In this document: positions 1-9,811 of the stretch, piece by piece | Position numbering within the stretch: position 1 is the stretch's first letter | Layout: every line of letters starts with the position of its first letter | Position numbers and translations under genes: made by a program | Assembly: GCA_029706075.1 (NCBI GenBank) | Contig: JAINUG010000047.1 | Location: forward strand, 5,639,830-5,703,829 | From: Aldrovandia affinis | Lineage: Eukaryota > Chordata > Actinopteri > Notacanthiformes > Halosauridae | Direction of reading: 5' to 3' | DNA: 64,000 nucleotides | The notes under the pieces: generated by a model | The model's database searches: none | Seen by the model: only the letters and a program-made list of their open reading frames with translations | Told to the model about the DNA's origin: nothing

Positions 1-1230
1 CAAGTTTTACATTGGTTGAGTAGGAGCTCAAAATTGATTCTACTCAAATCTGCAAGCTTCAGTAGGAATGTGGTAGTTCACACCCCTCATACTGGACAAT
101 AAAGATGGTACAGATTTCTCCGGATCAGTAACAAAAAGCATTATGTCGTCTGCATAGAGCATAAATTTGTGAGTATTTTGGCCCATCCGAATGCCAGGGA
201 AATTCACATCTAGACGAATCGCAGCTGCCAGTGATTCCAACGCAAGTGCAAACAGCTGAGGGGACAGGGGGCACCCCTGTCATGAGCCATGGCCCAAGCG
301 GAAGTAGGGCGAGATAAACCCATTTGTAACTACCGCAGCGGTCGGTTCCCTATAGAGCAGTCTGATCGAATCAATAAAACCTTTTCCAAACCCAAACGAT
401 TCCAGTGTGAGGAATAGATACTGCCACTCCACTTTTCAGCATCCAGAGACAGGGCAGTGGTGGCTGAGCATTCATTACGGACAGACCACATTATATCAAT
501 TAGACACCTAATGTTGTCAGAAGAGTTGCAGTTGCGTATGAAGCCTATTTGATCCTGGTGGACCAGGGTGGACACGACTCCATCCAACCTAATGGCTACA
601 ATCTTGGAGAGGATCTTTCCATCATTGTTAATTAATGAAATAGGTCTAAAGCTTTTGGGATCTGTTGGTTCTTTATCCTTCTTGAGGATAAGGGAGATAA
701 GAGCCTGATATAAGGTAAGGGGTAAAAAGCCAGTTCTCCTAGAATTCTCATACACGTTTAACATCATAGGGGCCAGGTCGACTGAATAAAATTTGTAAAA
801 TCGGCACCAAAACCATCTGGCACAGGAGACTTGCCCAATGACATCTTGTTGATCACATCTACTATCTCTTGTACAGTTATAGGGGCCTCAAGTGCCTCCC
901 TTTGTTCACTGTACAGCCTAGGGAGATTCAACCTGCTCAGAAATGCTGTGATTTCATGGGCTGTACTGTGATGTACAGAACTGAGCTGAGCTGTACAGCC
1001 CTGCAAAGAACTCCATAAATGTTTTATTAATGTCAGCAGTGCTGGTTAGTCATTTGCCATCCTGGTCCCTGACTGCAGGTATTGTGCTGAGAGACTCCCT
1101 CTGTTTGATATAATTGGCAAGAAGCTTCCCAGCCTTGTCCCCCTCTTTAATGTATTTTTGCCTGGCCCTGAATAATGAAAATTCGACTTTTTAGGTAAGA
1201 AGAGCACTGAGGCACTGAACATTTTCATTG
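1..1230 (-). pseudogene. Tx1/L1-like LINE ORF2 fragment (reverse transcriptase)
   Basis: This is a broken reverse-transcriptase region of an L1-superfamily LINE, read on the minus strand. The pieces at 764-1006, 330-767 and 40-240 run in order along the protein. They cover the linker upstream of RT (LGKSPVPDGFGADF), the RT fingers (FRPISLINNDGKILSKI, QIGFIR) and the catalytic motif FMLYADDIMLF near 120-165. Minus-strand text at 1030-1230 still resembles the endonuclease-RT linker. The frames shift between pieces and the C-terminus lies beyond the window edge. The family call rests on the RT motif style and the L1-type linker. The endonuclease is absent, so this is a truncated relic. It resembles the element at 15560-21520, but I could not test whether they are the same subfamily. 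Confidence 0.8.
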
Positions 1231-2836
1231 CTTTGTAGCAGGGTGGCAGGGGTGGCCACCATGCCAGGTGGTGAGTGGATGAAAGATCAAACCAAAAAGC
1301 GGAGTTCCAATAGGCCAACGGCCAATTTCTTATCTTTCCACAAACAAAATAAAACAAAACATGAAAATACAGCAGTTAAATCAAAACAGCAACCAAAAAA
1401 CAGCACTTCTGCCTCCAGTCCCGAAACTCCCTTCAGGCATGGCAGGCTGTGCAATGGCTCACAGATGAGTTGATTGTTCATTAGCCTCAGGTGAGCCTGC
1501 CTGTAAGTGAGGCCGCTGCTGTTCAAGGTCCTATAGCACTCTCCAGGCTGTGGGAGGGTACAGGTGTACTTGACAGCAGCTAAAAGGTAGGCGTAGACCT
1601 TTCTACTCCTCCCTCCACCTCTCCCAGTGTCACAACTTAAAGACTTACTTGTTCCTAAAAAATATTTAGTTGATGGCAACTGTGCTGGGAAATAAAATAT
1701 GTTAAACCATATTGTGATTTTAAAATTGAGCAAAGCATGGATTTTTAAGGAATGTTGCCATGATGACCATTTCAATACTCTTCCTGGAAAAATATTGCCA
1801 CAATGCTTTTTTATATATTGTAAATCTGAATATTGAAGCCCTCATCAACAATGAATCCAACTTTCTTGTGCATTTTGAGGATTGCAGCACTCACCTTTCC
1901 TCTTGTTATTTCACTATGTTTGCCTATAGGTGGCAGCTGTAGCAGCTGTGGCTCTAAGTTCCTGAGAAACTACCTTTTAACTTTACTTTTTTAACCATGG
2001 CAATTTCCTGGTCTAAAGTCTAAGGTCTAAAGTCTAAGGCCTAGATTCAATCTACCAGACTGAGTTTAAATAAGGGCAAATGCAATTCAATATAACAAGG
2101 CTTAAATTTAATTCGGAGTCAATGAAACCAACATTATCCTCATAACGATCCGTCTTATGCTCATAAGAGCTGAAAATCCAGGCAGCAGGAAAAGGTGTGG
2201 CCTGAAATCTGAGATGCCTGGGCAGAAGGAAAATAATAAGAAATTAAGGAATATCATTATACTTGATTAATTCAGCATTTTAAGAATAAACGAATTAACA
2301 AATGTAGTTGTTTCTCATTTTGTCCCTACACATTTGTGGCATATGATATCTAGAAATTGACTTTATGTAAAAGTGAATAGGAGGGAAATAAACACTGGCA
2401 GTTCACAATATGATTATCAGAGTAAAAGCCATTTCAGCTGCTAACAAGCTGCTGCTATTTTGGCAGTTACCTGTAGCTACACACTGTTAACACTGCCAAT
2501 TGCCAATTGGCAAGCTTCAGTCCAATTAAATTATTTATTAGAAAAAATTAACATAAAAATCATTTAATTAATTTGTCCTATGATTCTATAGACACAGCAA
2601 ATGCGGCTCCCATTTTTGGGATATTAGCTAGCTAATTAGCCATCTCATATTACAGAAATACCCAATCCAAGGAAATGAGTGATAACACATACATTTAATC
2701 ACAGATAACTGCATGCAGTTTTAGTAATATATCCAGCCAGCTAGTAACCACAGCTAGCTATATGCATACATCACATATAGCTTAATTTACTGAGAGTGAA
2801 CTAACCAGTCAAGCTAACAATCCGGTTGTACTACTG
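1231..2836. other. No recognisable gene; AT-rich sequence
   Basis: I see no protein family here. The open frames at 1228-1473, 1287-1775 and 1760-1942 show no domain or conserved motif. At about 2010-2042 a short direct repeat (AAAGTCTAAGGTCT units) precedes GGCCTAGATTCAATC, which resembles GGCCTGGATTCAATC at 57678. The pair may be ends of a small dispersed repeat. Confidence 0.5.
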
Positions 2837-2945
2837 TTTGATATGGTTCCCTTTTTTTGCTGCAAATCAAATAACCAACTTGGCAAGAAATATGTGTGCC
2901 AAGTTGGTTGTTAGTTTTATAGCAAAAAAAGAGAATTATATCAAA
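2837..2945. repeat. Long imperfect inverted repeat (hairpin)
   Basis: Two arms of about 49 bp (2837-2885 and 2897-2945) are inverted copies of one another with an 11-base loop. The innermost part is perfect (CCAACTTGGCA against TGCCAAGTTGG). The outer part has scattered mismatches, and both arms contain a run of seven T or A. A foldback MITE or a snap-back replication product are both possible. I see no flanking target duplication. Confidence 0.75.
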
Positions 2946-3045
2946 TAGTGACAATATGTCACCAAGCTAACACCTTCCTCTCTGGGTCTTTGAGATTGGT
3001 ATTGAAAAGTTTGGGTAACTCAGACACATAACACAAGTATCTCCT

Positions 3046-3480
3046 CCATCTTGAATATATTTTACCTCTCAAGAGAGACACACCAACTAAAATCCCATTG
3101 GTTGTGCCAGGTTGGTCAGAATGCCCTACTCCAAAGTTCAAATAGTTTGAACATTGGGTGCAAGGGGTGCCAAATTGCTTCTGCATGGCGCCTTTTATTT
3201 AAACGTCTGGCGTTCAATCAACCTAAATTCACCCACGTCACCCCTCTACTCTCCTCTCTGCACTGGCAGCAAGCAAGCATCAGATTCAAATCACTGGTGC
3301 TTGCTGTCCCATCCCTCCGGGCGCCCGGCAGCCAAAGGAACTGCTCCCCTTACTTCCAGACACTCATGCAAGAGACTCACCCTCAGACACCCCAGCCAGA
3401 CCCCTCCGCTCCGGTTCCTCTGGCAAACTGACACCGCCGGTCACAGGGCTACAGCAGCGAACTCGAGCTGGGGATTGGCA
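3046..3480 (+). pseudogene. LINE (L2/CR1 group) ORF2 C-terminal fragment
   Basis: The plus-strand text encodes a stretch like THVTPLLSSLHWQQASIRFK followed by SLVLAV. This is the hallmark region downstream of the RT in L2/Rex1/CR1-group LINEs, and the equivalents elsewhere in the window read HITPVLASLHWLP. The frame shifts near 3150 and again near 3300. Only the extreme C-terminus is left, with no RT or endonuclease. It is a 5'-truncated LINE copy, as expected from incomplete reverse transcription. Confidence 0.7.
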
Positions 3481-3574
3481 TGACAAATAGCGGGTGTAAT
3501 TGGATACCAAATTGGGAGAAAAATTGTATAAAAATCTGAAACAAAATTTCCTTTAAAAAATAAAAAAATTTAAA

Positions 3575-3772
3575 AATAAAAAATTACTAACCGTTTCCTT
3601 CCCAGTGTTACAGGTATGGTATGCAGCTGCCTACAACGATGCCTATGCTGTATTACTGCACTGATCTCTTGTGCGAACTATGATTGTTCCTACCATGTAT
3701 TAATGCACATTTTGTAAATCGCTCTGGATAAGACCGTCTGCTAAATGCTTAAAATGTAAATGTAAATTAATG
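3575..3772 (+). repeat. L2-type LINE/SINE 3' tail
   Basis: The segment ends with CGCTCTGGATAAGACCGTCT, GCTAAATGC and a simple tail of AAATGT units. This is the conserved 3' end shared by fish L2 LINEs and the SINEs that parasitise them. The same signature ends the LINE at 37995 and the SINE at 47515. It probably belongs to the LINE fragment just upstream. Confidence 0.8.
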
Positions 3773-4189
3773 GCTTCCAATAATGGCTTCCAGAGTCTGC
3801 CCATATAATGTGAAATGGACTTTAGCCAGGCTAATGCTACATGCTACAGGTCTGCCAGAAGAAACAACATATCTTGCTTGTGGGTGAAAATTACATCAAT
3901 TAAATAAACTGCACAACTTGTAGCAATTAAATCCAAGTGCATTAAAAAAGTCTATGGCTTTAAACTGTGGTGGATAACATTATATTTGTAACAAACTCAA
4001 ACAGTTCAGTTTACCTAGCTCTGGCAGGATGTACGAACACATTCTTATATAAAGTTACCGACTGGTTTTACTGATGTGAAATTACCATTATCCTAGGCTA
4101 TTTTTAAAATGACACGCAACAATAACACCATGTGTGTAACGTCTTACGTCTTGCGTTTCTCGCAATAAAAAAATCTATTTACATAAGAA
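3773..4189. other. No recognisable feature
   Basis: AT-rich sequence without convincing open frames, inverted termini or similarity to other parts of the window. Confidence 0.5.
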
Positions 4190-4252
4190 CATAAGAACAT
4201 AAGAATGATGAGAATGGGCCGTTTGGCCCATCTAGGCTCATCATGTCATAAT

Positions 4253-5760
4253 CTAAAGAGTATCTAGTACTACATCTAGCCTGGACTTGAATAGCCCAAG
4301 CGTTTCTGCCTTTACTACCCAACCTGGCAAGCTGTTCCAGGCATTGACAACTCTCTGTGTTAAGAAAAACGTCCTAATATCTGTGCGGAATTTGCCTTTA
4401 ACTAATTTCCACCTGTGGCCTCTTGTTCTGCTGACCCCACTTATCTGAAAAAATCTTTGGTATTTTACTTTGTTCATCCCTTTTAGGAATTTAAAAACCT
4501 CAATCAAATCCCCCCTAAGTCTCCGTTTGCTAAGTTTAAATAGATTGAGTGCCTTAAGTCTATCATCATAACTTTTACCTTTCATACCAGGTATCAGTTT
4601 AGTTGCCCTCCTTTGGACTTTTTCAAGAGCTTCTATATCTTTCTTGTAGTGCGGTGCCAGAACTGCACACAGTATTCTAAGTGGGGTCTGACAAAGGCAT
4701 TTATATAACATTAATATAACCTCCTTTGATTTATACTCAATACTTTTTGCTATGTATCCCAGCATCCTGTTGACTTTTTTCACTGCTGTAGCACACTGCT
4801 TTGATGTAGATAGGCTTTCATCAACTACAATTCCTATGTCCTTTTCAAATTGAACACCTACTAACTTTTATGTTAATAATGTTTTTATTTCCCACATGCA
4901 TAACTTTACATTTAGCAATATTGAATGTCATCTGCCATGTATCTGCCCATTTTTGGATTTTGTTTAAGTCATCTTGGATTACTTTAGTCAATTCCAAACT
5001 GTTTGCCAAACCCCCAAGCTTAGTATCATCTACAAATTTAACTATTTTGCTACTAACGTCCATGTCAAGATCATTTATGTAAATAAGGAAGAGCAGAGGT
5101 CCCAGCACCGATCCCTGCGGGACACTACTGCCCACAGCACCGAGGTCAGATACGGCCCCACCTACTGTTACTCTTTGTATTCGCCCTTGCAGCCCATTAT
5201 GAACCCACTCTGAAACTACTCCTGCAATTCCTACTGAATTCATTTTTGCAATGAGTCTCTCATGTGGTACCTTGTCAAATGCTTTCTGAAAGTCCAAATA
5301 TATAATATCATAAGCCTGGTTCAGGTCAACACACTTTGTAGCCTCTTCGAAAAAGTCCAGGAGGTTTGTTAGGCATGACCTCCCTTTGAGAAATCCATGT
5401 TGGCTCTCCCTTAAAATATTATTATTTTTCAAGAATGATTCCAACTTATCCCTAATAATACATTCCAGCATTTTACATGAGATGCAAGTTAAACTGACAG
5501 GCCTATAGTTCCCTGGGTCAGTACGGTCCCCCTTCTTATATATTGGAATTATACTCATCTCCAGTGATTATGGATTGAATGAAAATATCTGTCAATGGTT
5601 TATATATAATTTCCCCAAGTTCTTTGAGTACTCTGGGATATATGCCATCCGGGCCTGCTGAATAATTTGTCTTCAGTTTTTGTAGTTTTTGTAGTACTTC
5701 TACGTCCCTTATCTCAAAGTCCTCCAAAACATTCTGTACCTTGTCTATACATTTAGGCAT
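4253..5760 (-). pseudogene. CR1-like reverse transcriptase and C-terminal region
   Basis: The RT would copy LINE RNA at a nicked target site. Starting at 5760, NYSAGPDGIYPRVLKEL lies in the domain entry, followed by GNYRPVSLTCISCKMLE, FQKAFDKVPHERL, SSVPQGSVLGPLLFLIYIND and the catalytic box KFVDDTKLGG (about 5020-5060), a variant of the usual YADD. The C-terminal part (4253-4783) has HYKKDIEALEKVQRRATKLI and ends near NSLPGWVVKA, as in other CR1-group proteins. There are frame breaks at about 5550 and between 4783 and 4845, so it is not functional as it stands. It is fairly well preserved for a LINE relic. Confidence 0.88.
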
Positions 5761-6125
5761 ATTTATAACCTCTTCTCTAGTAAAGCTCTCAACAAAGTAA
5801 CTGTTAAAGAAGTTCCTTCCTTATTCTTAATGCACTTAACCTCATCCTTAACTTTCCTTTTTCTACTACAATATTGAAAATGTCTTAGGATTACTTTTTG
5901 CATCTTGGGAAAGAGCCTTTTAGCTGATCTTATTTCCTTTTTAGCCTTAGCCCGTATATTACAATAATCTAACTTGTTTCTCTCTGAGTTATCCTTTTTA
6001 TATACTCTGTACAGTCATTTATTTTGCCTCAAAATCTCCTGTAAAGATTTAGTCATCCACTGCGGAGACAGTTTTTTCATCCTATTTTTCCTTACTTTGG
6101 GGATGAATTTACACTGTACATCTAC

Positions 6126-7071
6126 CAGTGGTGGGCCGTCAGTGCCTGCAAGGCCTTCTCTGCTGGCCTAAAAAATATCTGAATCACAGACTGATGTTAA
6201 TTATATTTTGTCCATGAATACTTATTAAATAATTCCAAATGGTCTGTCCGCTTCCTTTGATAGCTTTTCCCCTGGTTGCGCTGCTTCCAGATGTGTATTT
6301 TCATATTAAAGCATTTAACCAATCACATTTCAGCCATCATTTGTTGCCAGGGTCAAAGAAATCTGCCTGGAGGCCTTCACAATCAGTTCTGCGGGCCCTG
6401 TAGCATAAGTGTCGATCAAATATATAATTTATATAATAAGTGTCGATCAAACTGTTGCTTCAACCAATCAGATTTTGAGTTGGCGACACCAAGGCCTTCT
6501 AGCAGGCGTACGGTAATGTCAGCGTATTCATACCCTTTGATTGGATAGTCAGAGAGTGTACTAGCCAGAGCTAGCGAGTGGACATTTTCAGCCCTAAAGC
6601 AAATTAAAACTTATGCCAGAAATACGACAGGGCAGGCTCGACTTTCAGCATTAGCTTCGATGGCGATAGAAAAGGACTTCTTGATGGAACTGAAACGCAC
6701 GGATAATCTGTACGACAGAGTAATTGAACTCTTTTTGAGGAAAGAAAGGAGGATGGATTTTGTGTACAAATAATAAGGATTTTTGGTGAGTAAAGTGTTG
6801 CTATTTTCCTAAATAATATTGCAATTTTATGAGGTTATTATTGATGCTTTTTTATGTGTGTCAAGGAGACTTGTGCACCCCGGGTTTGTTTCTTCAGTAA
6901 AGGCATTTATTCTGGCTACACGAGTTATCTATCTACGATGCAACGGCTCTTTATACTGAATTTCTTCATAATAAGATGGTTTTTATAGCCATAAAATAGT
7001 TATTGAGGGGTGGATTGATTCAGACGGAGCACTACTGAAGGCCTAGGTGTGAAATGCACGGCCCGCCACTG
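6126..7071 (+). mobile_element. Non-autonomous hAT element (copy 1)
   Basis: The 946-bp element has hAT-type terminal inverted repeats, CAGTGGTGGGCCGTCAG at the left and TGCACGGCCCGCCACTG at the right. An exact 8-bp target duplication, ACATCTAC, flanks it at 6118-6125 and 7072-7079. Eight-base duplications are diagnostic of hAT elements. It sits inside the CR1-like LINE. Inside, on the plus strand at about 6560-6772, a remnant of the C-terminal hAT dimerisation region survives (KTYARNTTGQARLSALASMA, ending FLRKERRMDFVYK), so this is a deletion derivative of an autonomous element. A related, rearranged copy lies at 18315-19835. Confidence 0.93.
6560..6773 (+). pseudogene. hAT transposase C-terminal remnant
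   Basis: This is the extreme C-terminus of a hAT transposase, the part that mediates dimerisation. WTFSALKQIKTYARNTTGQA and RLSALASMAIEKDF are visible, then FLRKERRMDFVYK and a stop. No catalytic domain is present. The same fragment, with small differences, occurs at 18866-19075, where the frame is intact from ERTFSALKRIK onwards. Confidence 0.75.
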
Positions 7072-7079
7072 ACATCTAC

Positions 7080-7784
7080 AATAACCCTTTTAAATATAGT
7101 CCATTTTTCATTCACAGTTCTGCAATCTAGAAGTTTTACCCAATCTATATTACTTAAATTCTCTCTCATTTTATTGAAGTCAGCTTGTCTAAAATTAAAA
7201 ATTTGAGAGTTAGAGGAGGCTGTCTTAACTTGTCAAAAAATATAAAAAAATAACTGCACTGTGGTCACTTGCCCCTATTGGTTCTCCTACCTCTGTGCTG
7301 CAAATTCTATCAGGATTGTTACACAAAACCAGATCCAGTATTGATCTCCCTCTCGTAGGCTGAGTAACAGACTGTACCAAAAAGCAGTCATTGAGCATAT
7401 CTAAAAACTCCTCTTCACATTTGCCATGACCTGTCACTGTCTCCCAATTAATAGAGGGGTAATTGACGTCGCCCATTATTATCGTCACTCCTTCAGCACA
7501 GATTTGTTTTATGTTACCAAAGAGCGTACTATTTATGTTACTGTCTGAAGCTGGAGGTCTATAGCATACTCCTATATTAAGGCCCTTCTCATGATCTCCC
7601 AATAATCTAATCCAGATATCCTCACAAGAAACGAATGAGTTTATACCTGGAATTTCCTGCACATTAAGATTGTCTTTCACATAAAGGGCCACTCCCCCTC
7701 CTCTTTTATTAGTTCTATCAGCCTAATCAATTTGTACCCCTCTACATTATATTCATCCCCATCCACTGTGCCAAGCCATGTCTC
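7080..7784 (-). pseudogene. CR1-like LINE endonuclease (main part)
   Basis: Minus-strand text encodes the apurinic-type endonuclease that nicks the target for LINE insertion. ALYVKDNLNVQEIPGINS, NIGVCYRPPAS, TIIMGDVNYPSINWE and GEPIGASDHSAVIF are visible. They include the Asp-Asn pair of the GDxN box (here GDVN) and the terminal SDH box. The frame has a stop near 7690. The N-terminal end of the domain lies at 9479-9712, across the solo-LTR insertion. The C-terminal side is cut by the hAT insertion at 7072. Confidence 0.85.
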
Positions 7785-9473
7785 TGTGACGATCGGGATA
7801 AGGACCCAGACGCAGATCGGGATAAGGCAAAATAATCGTTTAATGGGAAGCAGGGGTCAAAACCAGGAGTCAGATATAGTGAAGGTACAAAATCACAAGG
7901 CAGAGAGAAGTCACAAAAACAGTCCAAAAGGTCTAAACAGGAAGGCAGATAGGCAAACAAACAAAATCGACAGGCAGGCTCGGAGTGGTAACAGAAGGGG
8001 TGTCTCAGGAAATACTATAAACTCTGGCTTACGAAGAATTGGCTCAGGGAATAAAGATCAGCGTTCTGACGGGGAAGGAACATAAACACGGAACTGATAT
8101 ACAAACAGGAAAGGGCAATACAATAGGAATCAGGTGTGACTGGGAGGAGAGAGAGGTAGGAACACAGGTGTAAACATTGGGAATCGTTAATCCAATAACG
8201 AGGGGAAACGCAAGACACGGACTGGGAATAATACAAACACATAGACAATAAACGACCTGGGAGATCAGGCAGACACGTGCATAGTTAGAAGGGGAGGAAC
8301 GCAAAGAGAGAAGCTGCGTGCGAATGAAAGGAAAAGTGAAAAGCTAACAGGGATAGGATAATGAGAGAGAATGACAGCGATAGTCAGAAGCGTGAGATAA
8401 TTAGTGATTAGTAGTGTTAGTAACTTAATCTAAATCCCTAATGTTAGTAGATTAGTTGGTTAGTACTATATACATCTAACTAATACAGTGGGTTCGGAAA
8501 GTATTCAGACCCCCTTACATTTTTCACTCTTTGTCATATTGCAGCCATTTGCTAAAATCAATTAATTTAATTTTTTCCTCGTTCATGCACACACAGCACC
8601 CAATATTGTCAGAAAAACACAGACTTGTAGAAATTTTTGCAGATTTATTACAAAATAAACACTGAAATATCACATGGCCATAAGTATTCAGACCCTTTGC
8701 TGTGACACTTGTATATTTAACTCAGGTGCTGTCCAATTCTTCTGATCATCCTTGAGATGGGCCTACACCTTCATTGGAGTCCAGCTGTGCTTAATTATAT
8801 TGATTGGACTTGATTTGAAAGGCACACACCTGTCTATGTAAGGTCCCACAGTTGACAGTGCATGTCAGAGTAAAAACCAAGCCATGAAGTCCTAGGAACT
8901 CTCCATAGACCTCCGAGATAGAATTGTGTTGAGGCATAGATCTGGGGAAGGGTATAAAAACATTGCTAAAGCATTGAAAGCACCCAGGAGAACAGTGGGC
9001 TCCATCATTGTGAAATGGAATAAGTTTGAAACCACCACAACTCTTCTTAGAGCTGGCCGTCTGGCCAAACTAAGTAACCGGGCAAGAAGGGACATGGTCA
9101 GGGAGGTGACCAAGAACCCAATGGCCACTCCAAGAGAGCTTCAGAGTTCCGCTGCAGCGATGGGAGAACCTGGTAGAAGGACAAACATCTCTGCAGCACT
9201 CCCATCAATCAGACCTTTATGGTAGCACTTGGCATTCAGGCCAAAAATGTCTATTTGTGTCTCATCAGACCGGATAATCTTTTTCCTGATGCTCTTAGAG
9301 TCCTTTAAGTACCATTTGGCAAACTCCAGGTGGACTGTCATATGCCTTTCACTCAGAAGTAGCTTCCGTCTAGCCACTACCATAAAGGTCTGATTGATGG
9401 GAGCGCTGCAGAGATAAAAACAAAGTATAACAAAGTACAAAAAACAACAGAACAGACACTCAGAAACATGACA
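7785..9473 (-). mobile_element. Solo LTR, family A copy 1, with Tc1 insert
   Basis: The element begins TGTGACG and ends CATGACA, and is flanked by a 5-bp duplication, GTCTC (7780-7784 and 9474-9478). Those are LTR-type termini. No internal coding region or second LTR is present, so it is a solo LTR left by LTR-LTR recombination. I infer a minus-strand orientation from a polyadenylation-like ATTAAA near 7842. Partial copies of the same family occur at 19207-19734, 45753-46609 and 54079-54404, all sharing TTAGTAGATTAGTTGGTTAG or a close variant. A Tc1-type element (8486-9413) lies within it. Confidence 0.8.
8486..9413 (+). mobile_element. Rearranged Tc1/mariner element
   Basis: The left terminus, CAGTGGGTTCGGAAAGTATT, follows a TA dinucleotide and matches the intact family copy at 58738. 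The plus strand then encodes a Tc1 transposase N-terminus with its DNA-binding helices (GEGYKNIAKALKAPRRTVGS). After about 9225 the sequence turns into the reverse strand of the next part of the gene: read on the minus strand, 9226-9376 encodes RRKLLLSERHM and the DDE-region motif SDETQIDIFGL. The turn is marked by a 37-bp inverted repeat (9189-9225 and 9377-9413, one mismatch). The right TIR is missing. This is a snap-back rearrangement, not a functional gene. Confidence 0.85.
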
Positions 9474-9478
9474 GTCTC

Positions 9479-9800
9479 AGTAATCCCAACAATGTCATAA
9501 CCCCCATTCAACATGACAGCCTCCAGTTCCAAAAATTTATTTTTTATGCTTCTTGCATTTAAACACATGAGCTTCAGAGCCTTACTCACACTTACGTTGT
9601 CCTTCCCCTCCACACCTGCGTGTGCCGAACCACCTCTATTCACATTATGATCTAAAAAATCGTTATTAATTATATCCTCAGATTTATTATACTCCGCCCT
9701 GGTATCTTCCATCTCGGCAGTCTGTACCCCCTATCCATAATACTACTACTACTAATTTCCCTCCCTGCCCCCCCAGTCCCTAGTTTAAATATTCCTCCGC
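9479..9800 (-). pseudogene. CR1-like LINE endonuclease N-terminus
   Basis: Minus-strand text from 9712 downward reads SKALKLMCLNARSIKNKFLE, then GYDIVGITET. This is the usual start of the LINE endonuclease, with N-A-R-S and the metal-binding Glu of the ITET box. The frame is interrupted exactly there by the solo LTR; the continuation ETWLGTVDGDEYNVEGYKL is found at 7730-7785. The preceding 9713-9800 belongs to the linker or 5' region. Confidence 0.82.
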
Positions 9801-9811
9801 TACCCTAAGGA

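Larger units (their letters stand above)
4190..9800 (-). mobile_element. CR1-like LINE, split by two insertions
   Basis: One minus-strand LINE can be followed through three separated blocks: 9479-9800 (start of the endonuclease), 7080-7784 (rest of the endonuclease) and 4190-6117 (linker, RT and C-terminus). The 3' end at 4190-4240 reads, on the minus strand, GATGGGCCAAACGGCCCATT followed by CTTATGTT repeats, a tail common to CR1-like elements. The blocks are parted by a hAT element (6126-7071) and a solo LTR (7785-9473). Each has a perfect target duplication, which shows the LINE was there first. The total, without inserts, is about 3 kb. The exact 5' boundary against the L2-like LINE near 9800 is uncertain. 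Confidence 0.85.

Noticed and set aside
3154-3483. An independent 109-codon gene
   Set aside because: It overlaps, in another phase, the LINE C-terminal fragment and has no motif of its own.
8015-8304. Two overlapping minus-strand frames of 77 and 86 codons as small genes
   Set aside because: They lie in the non-coding LTR family A and are not kept in the other copies.
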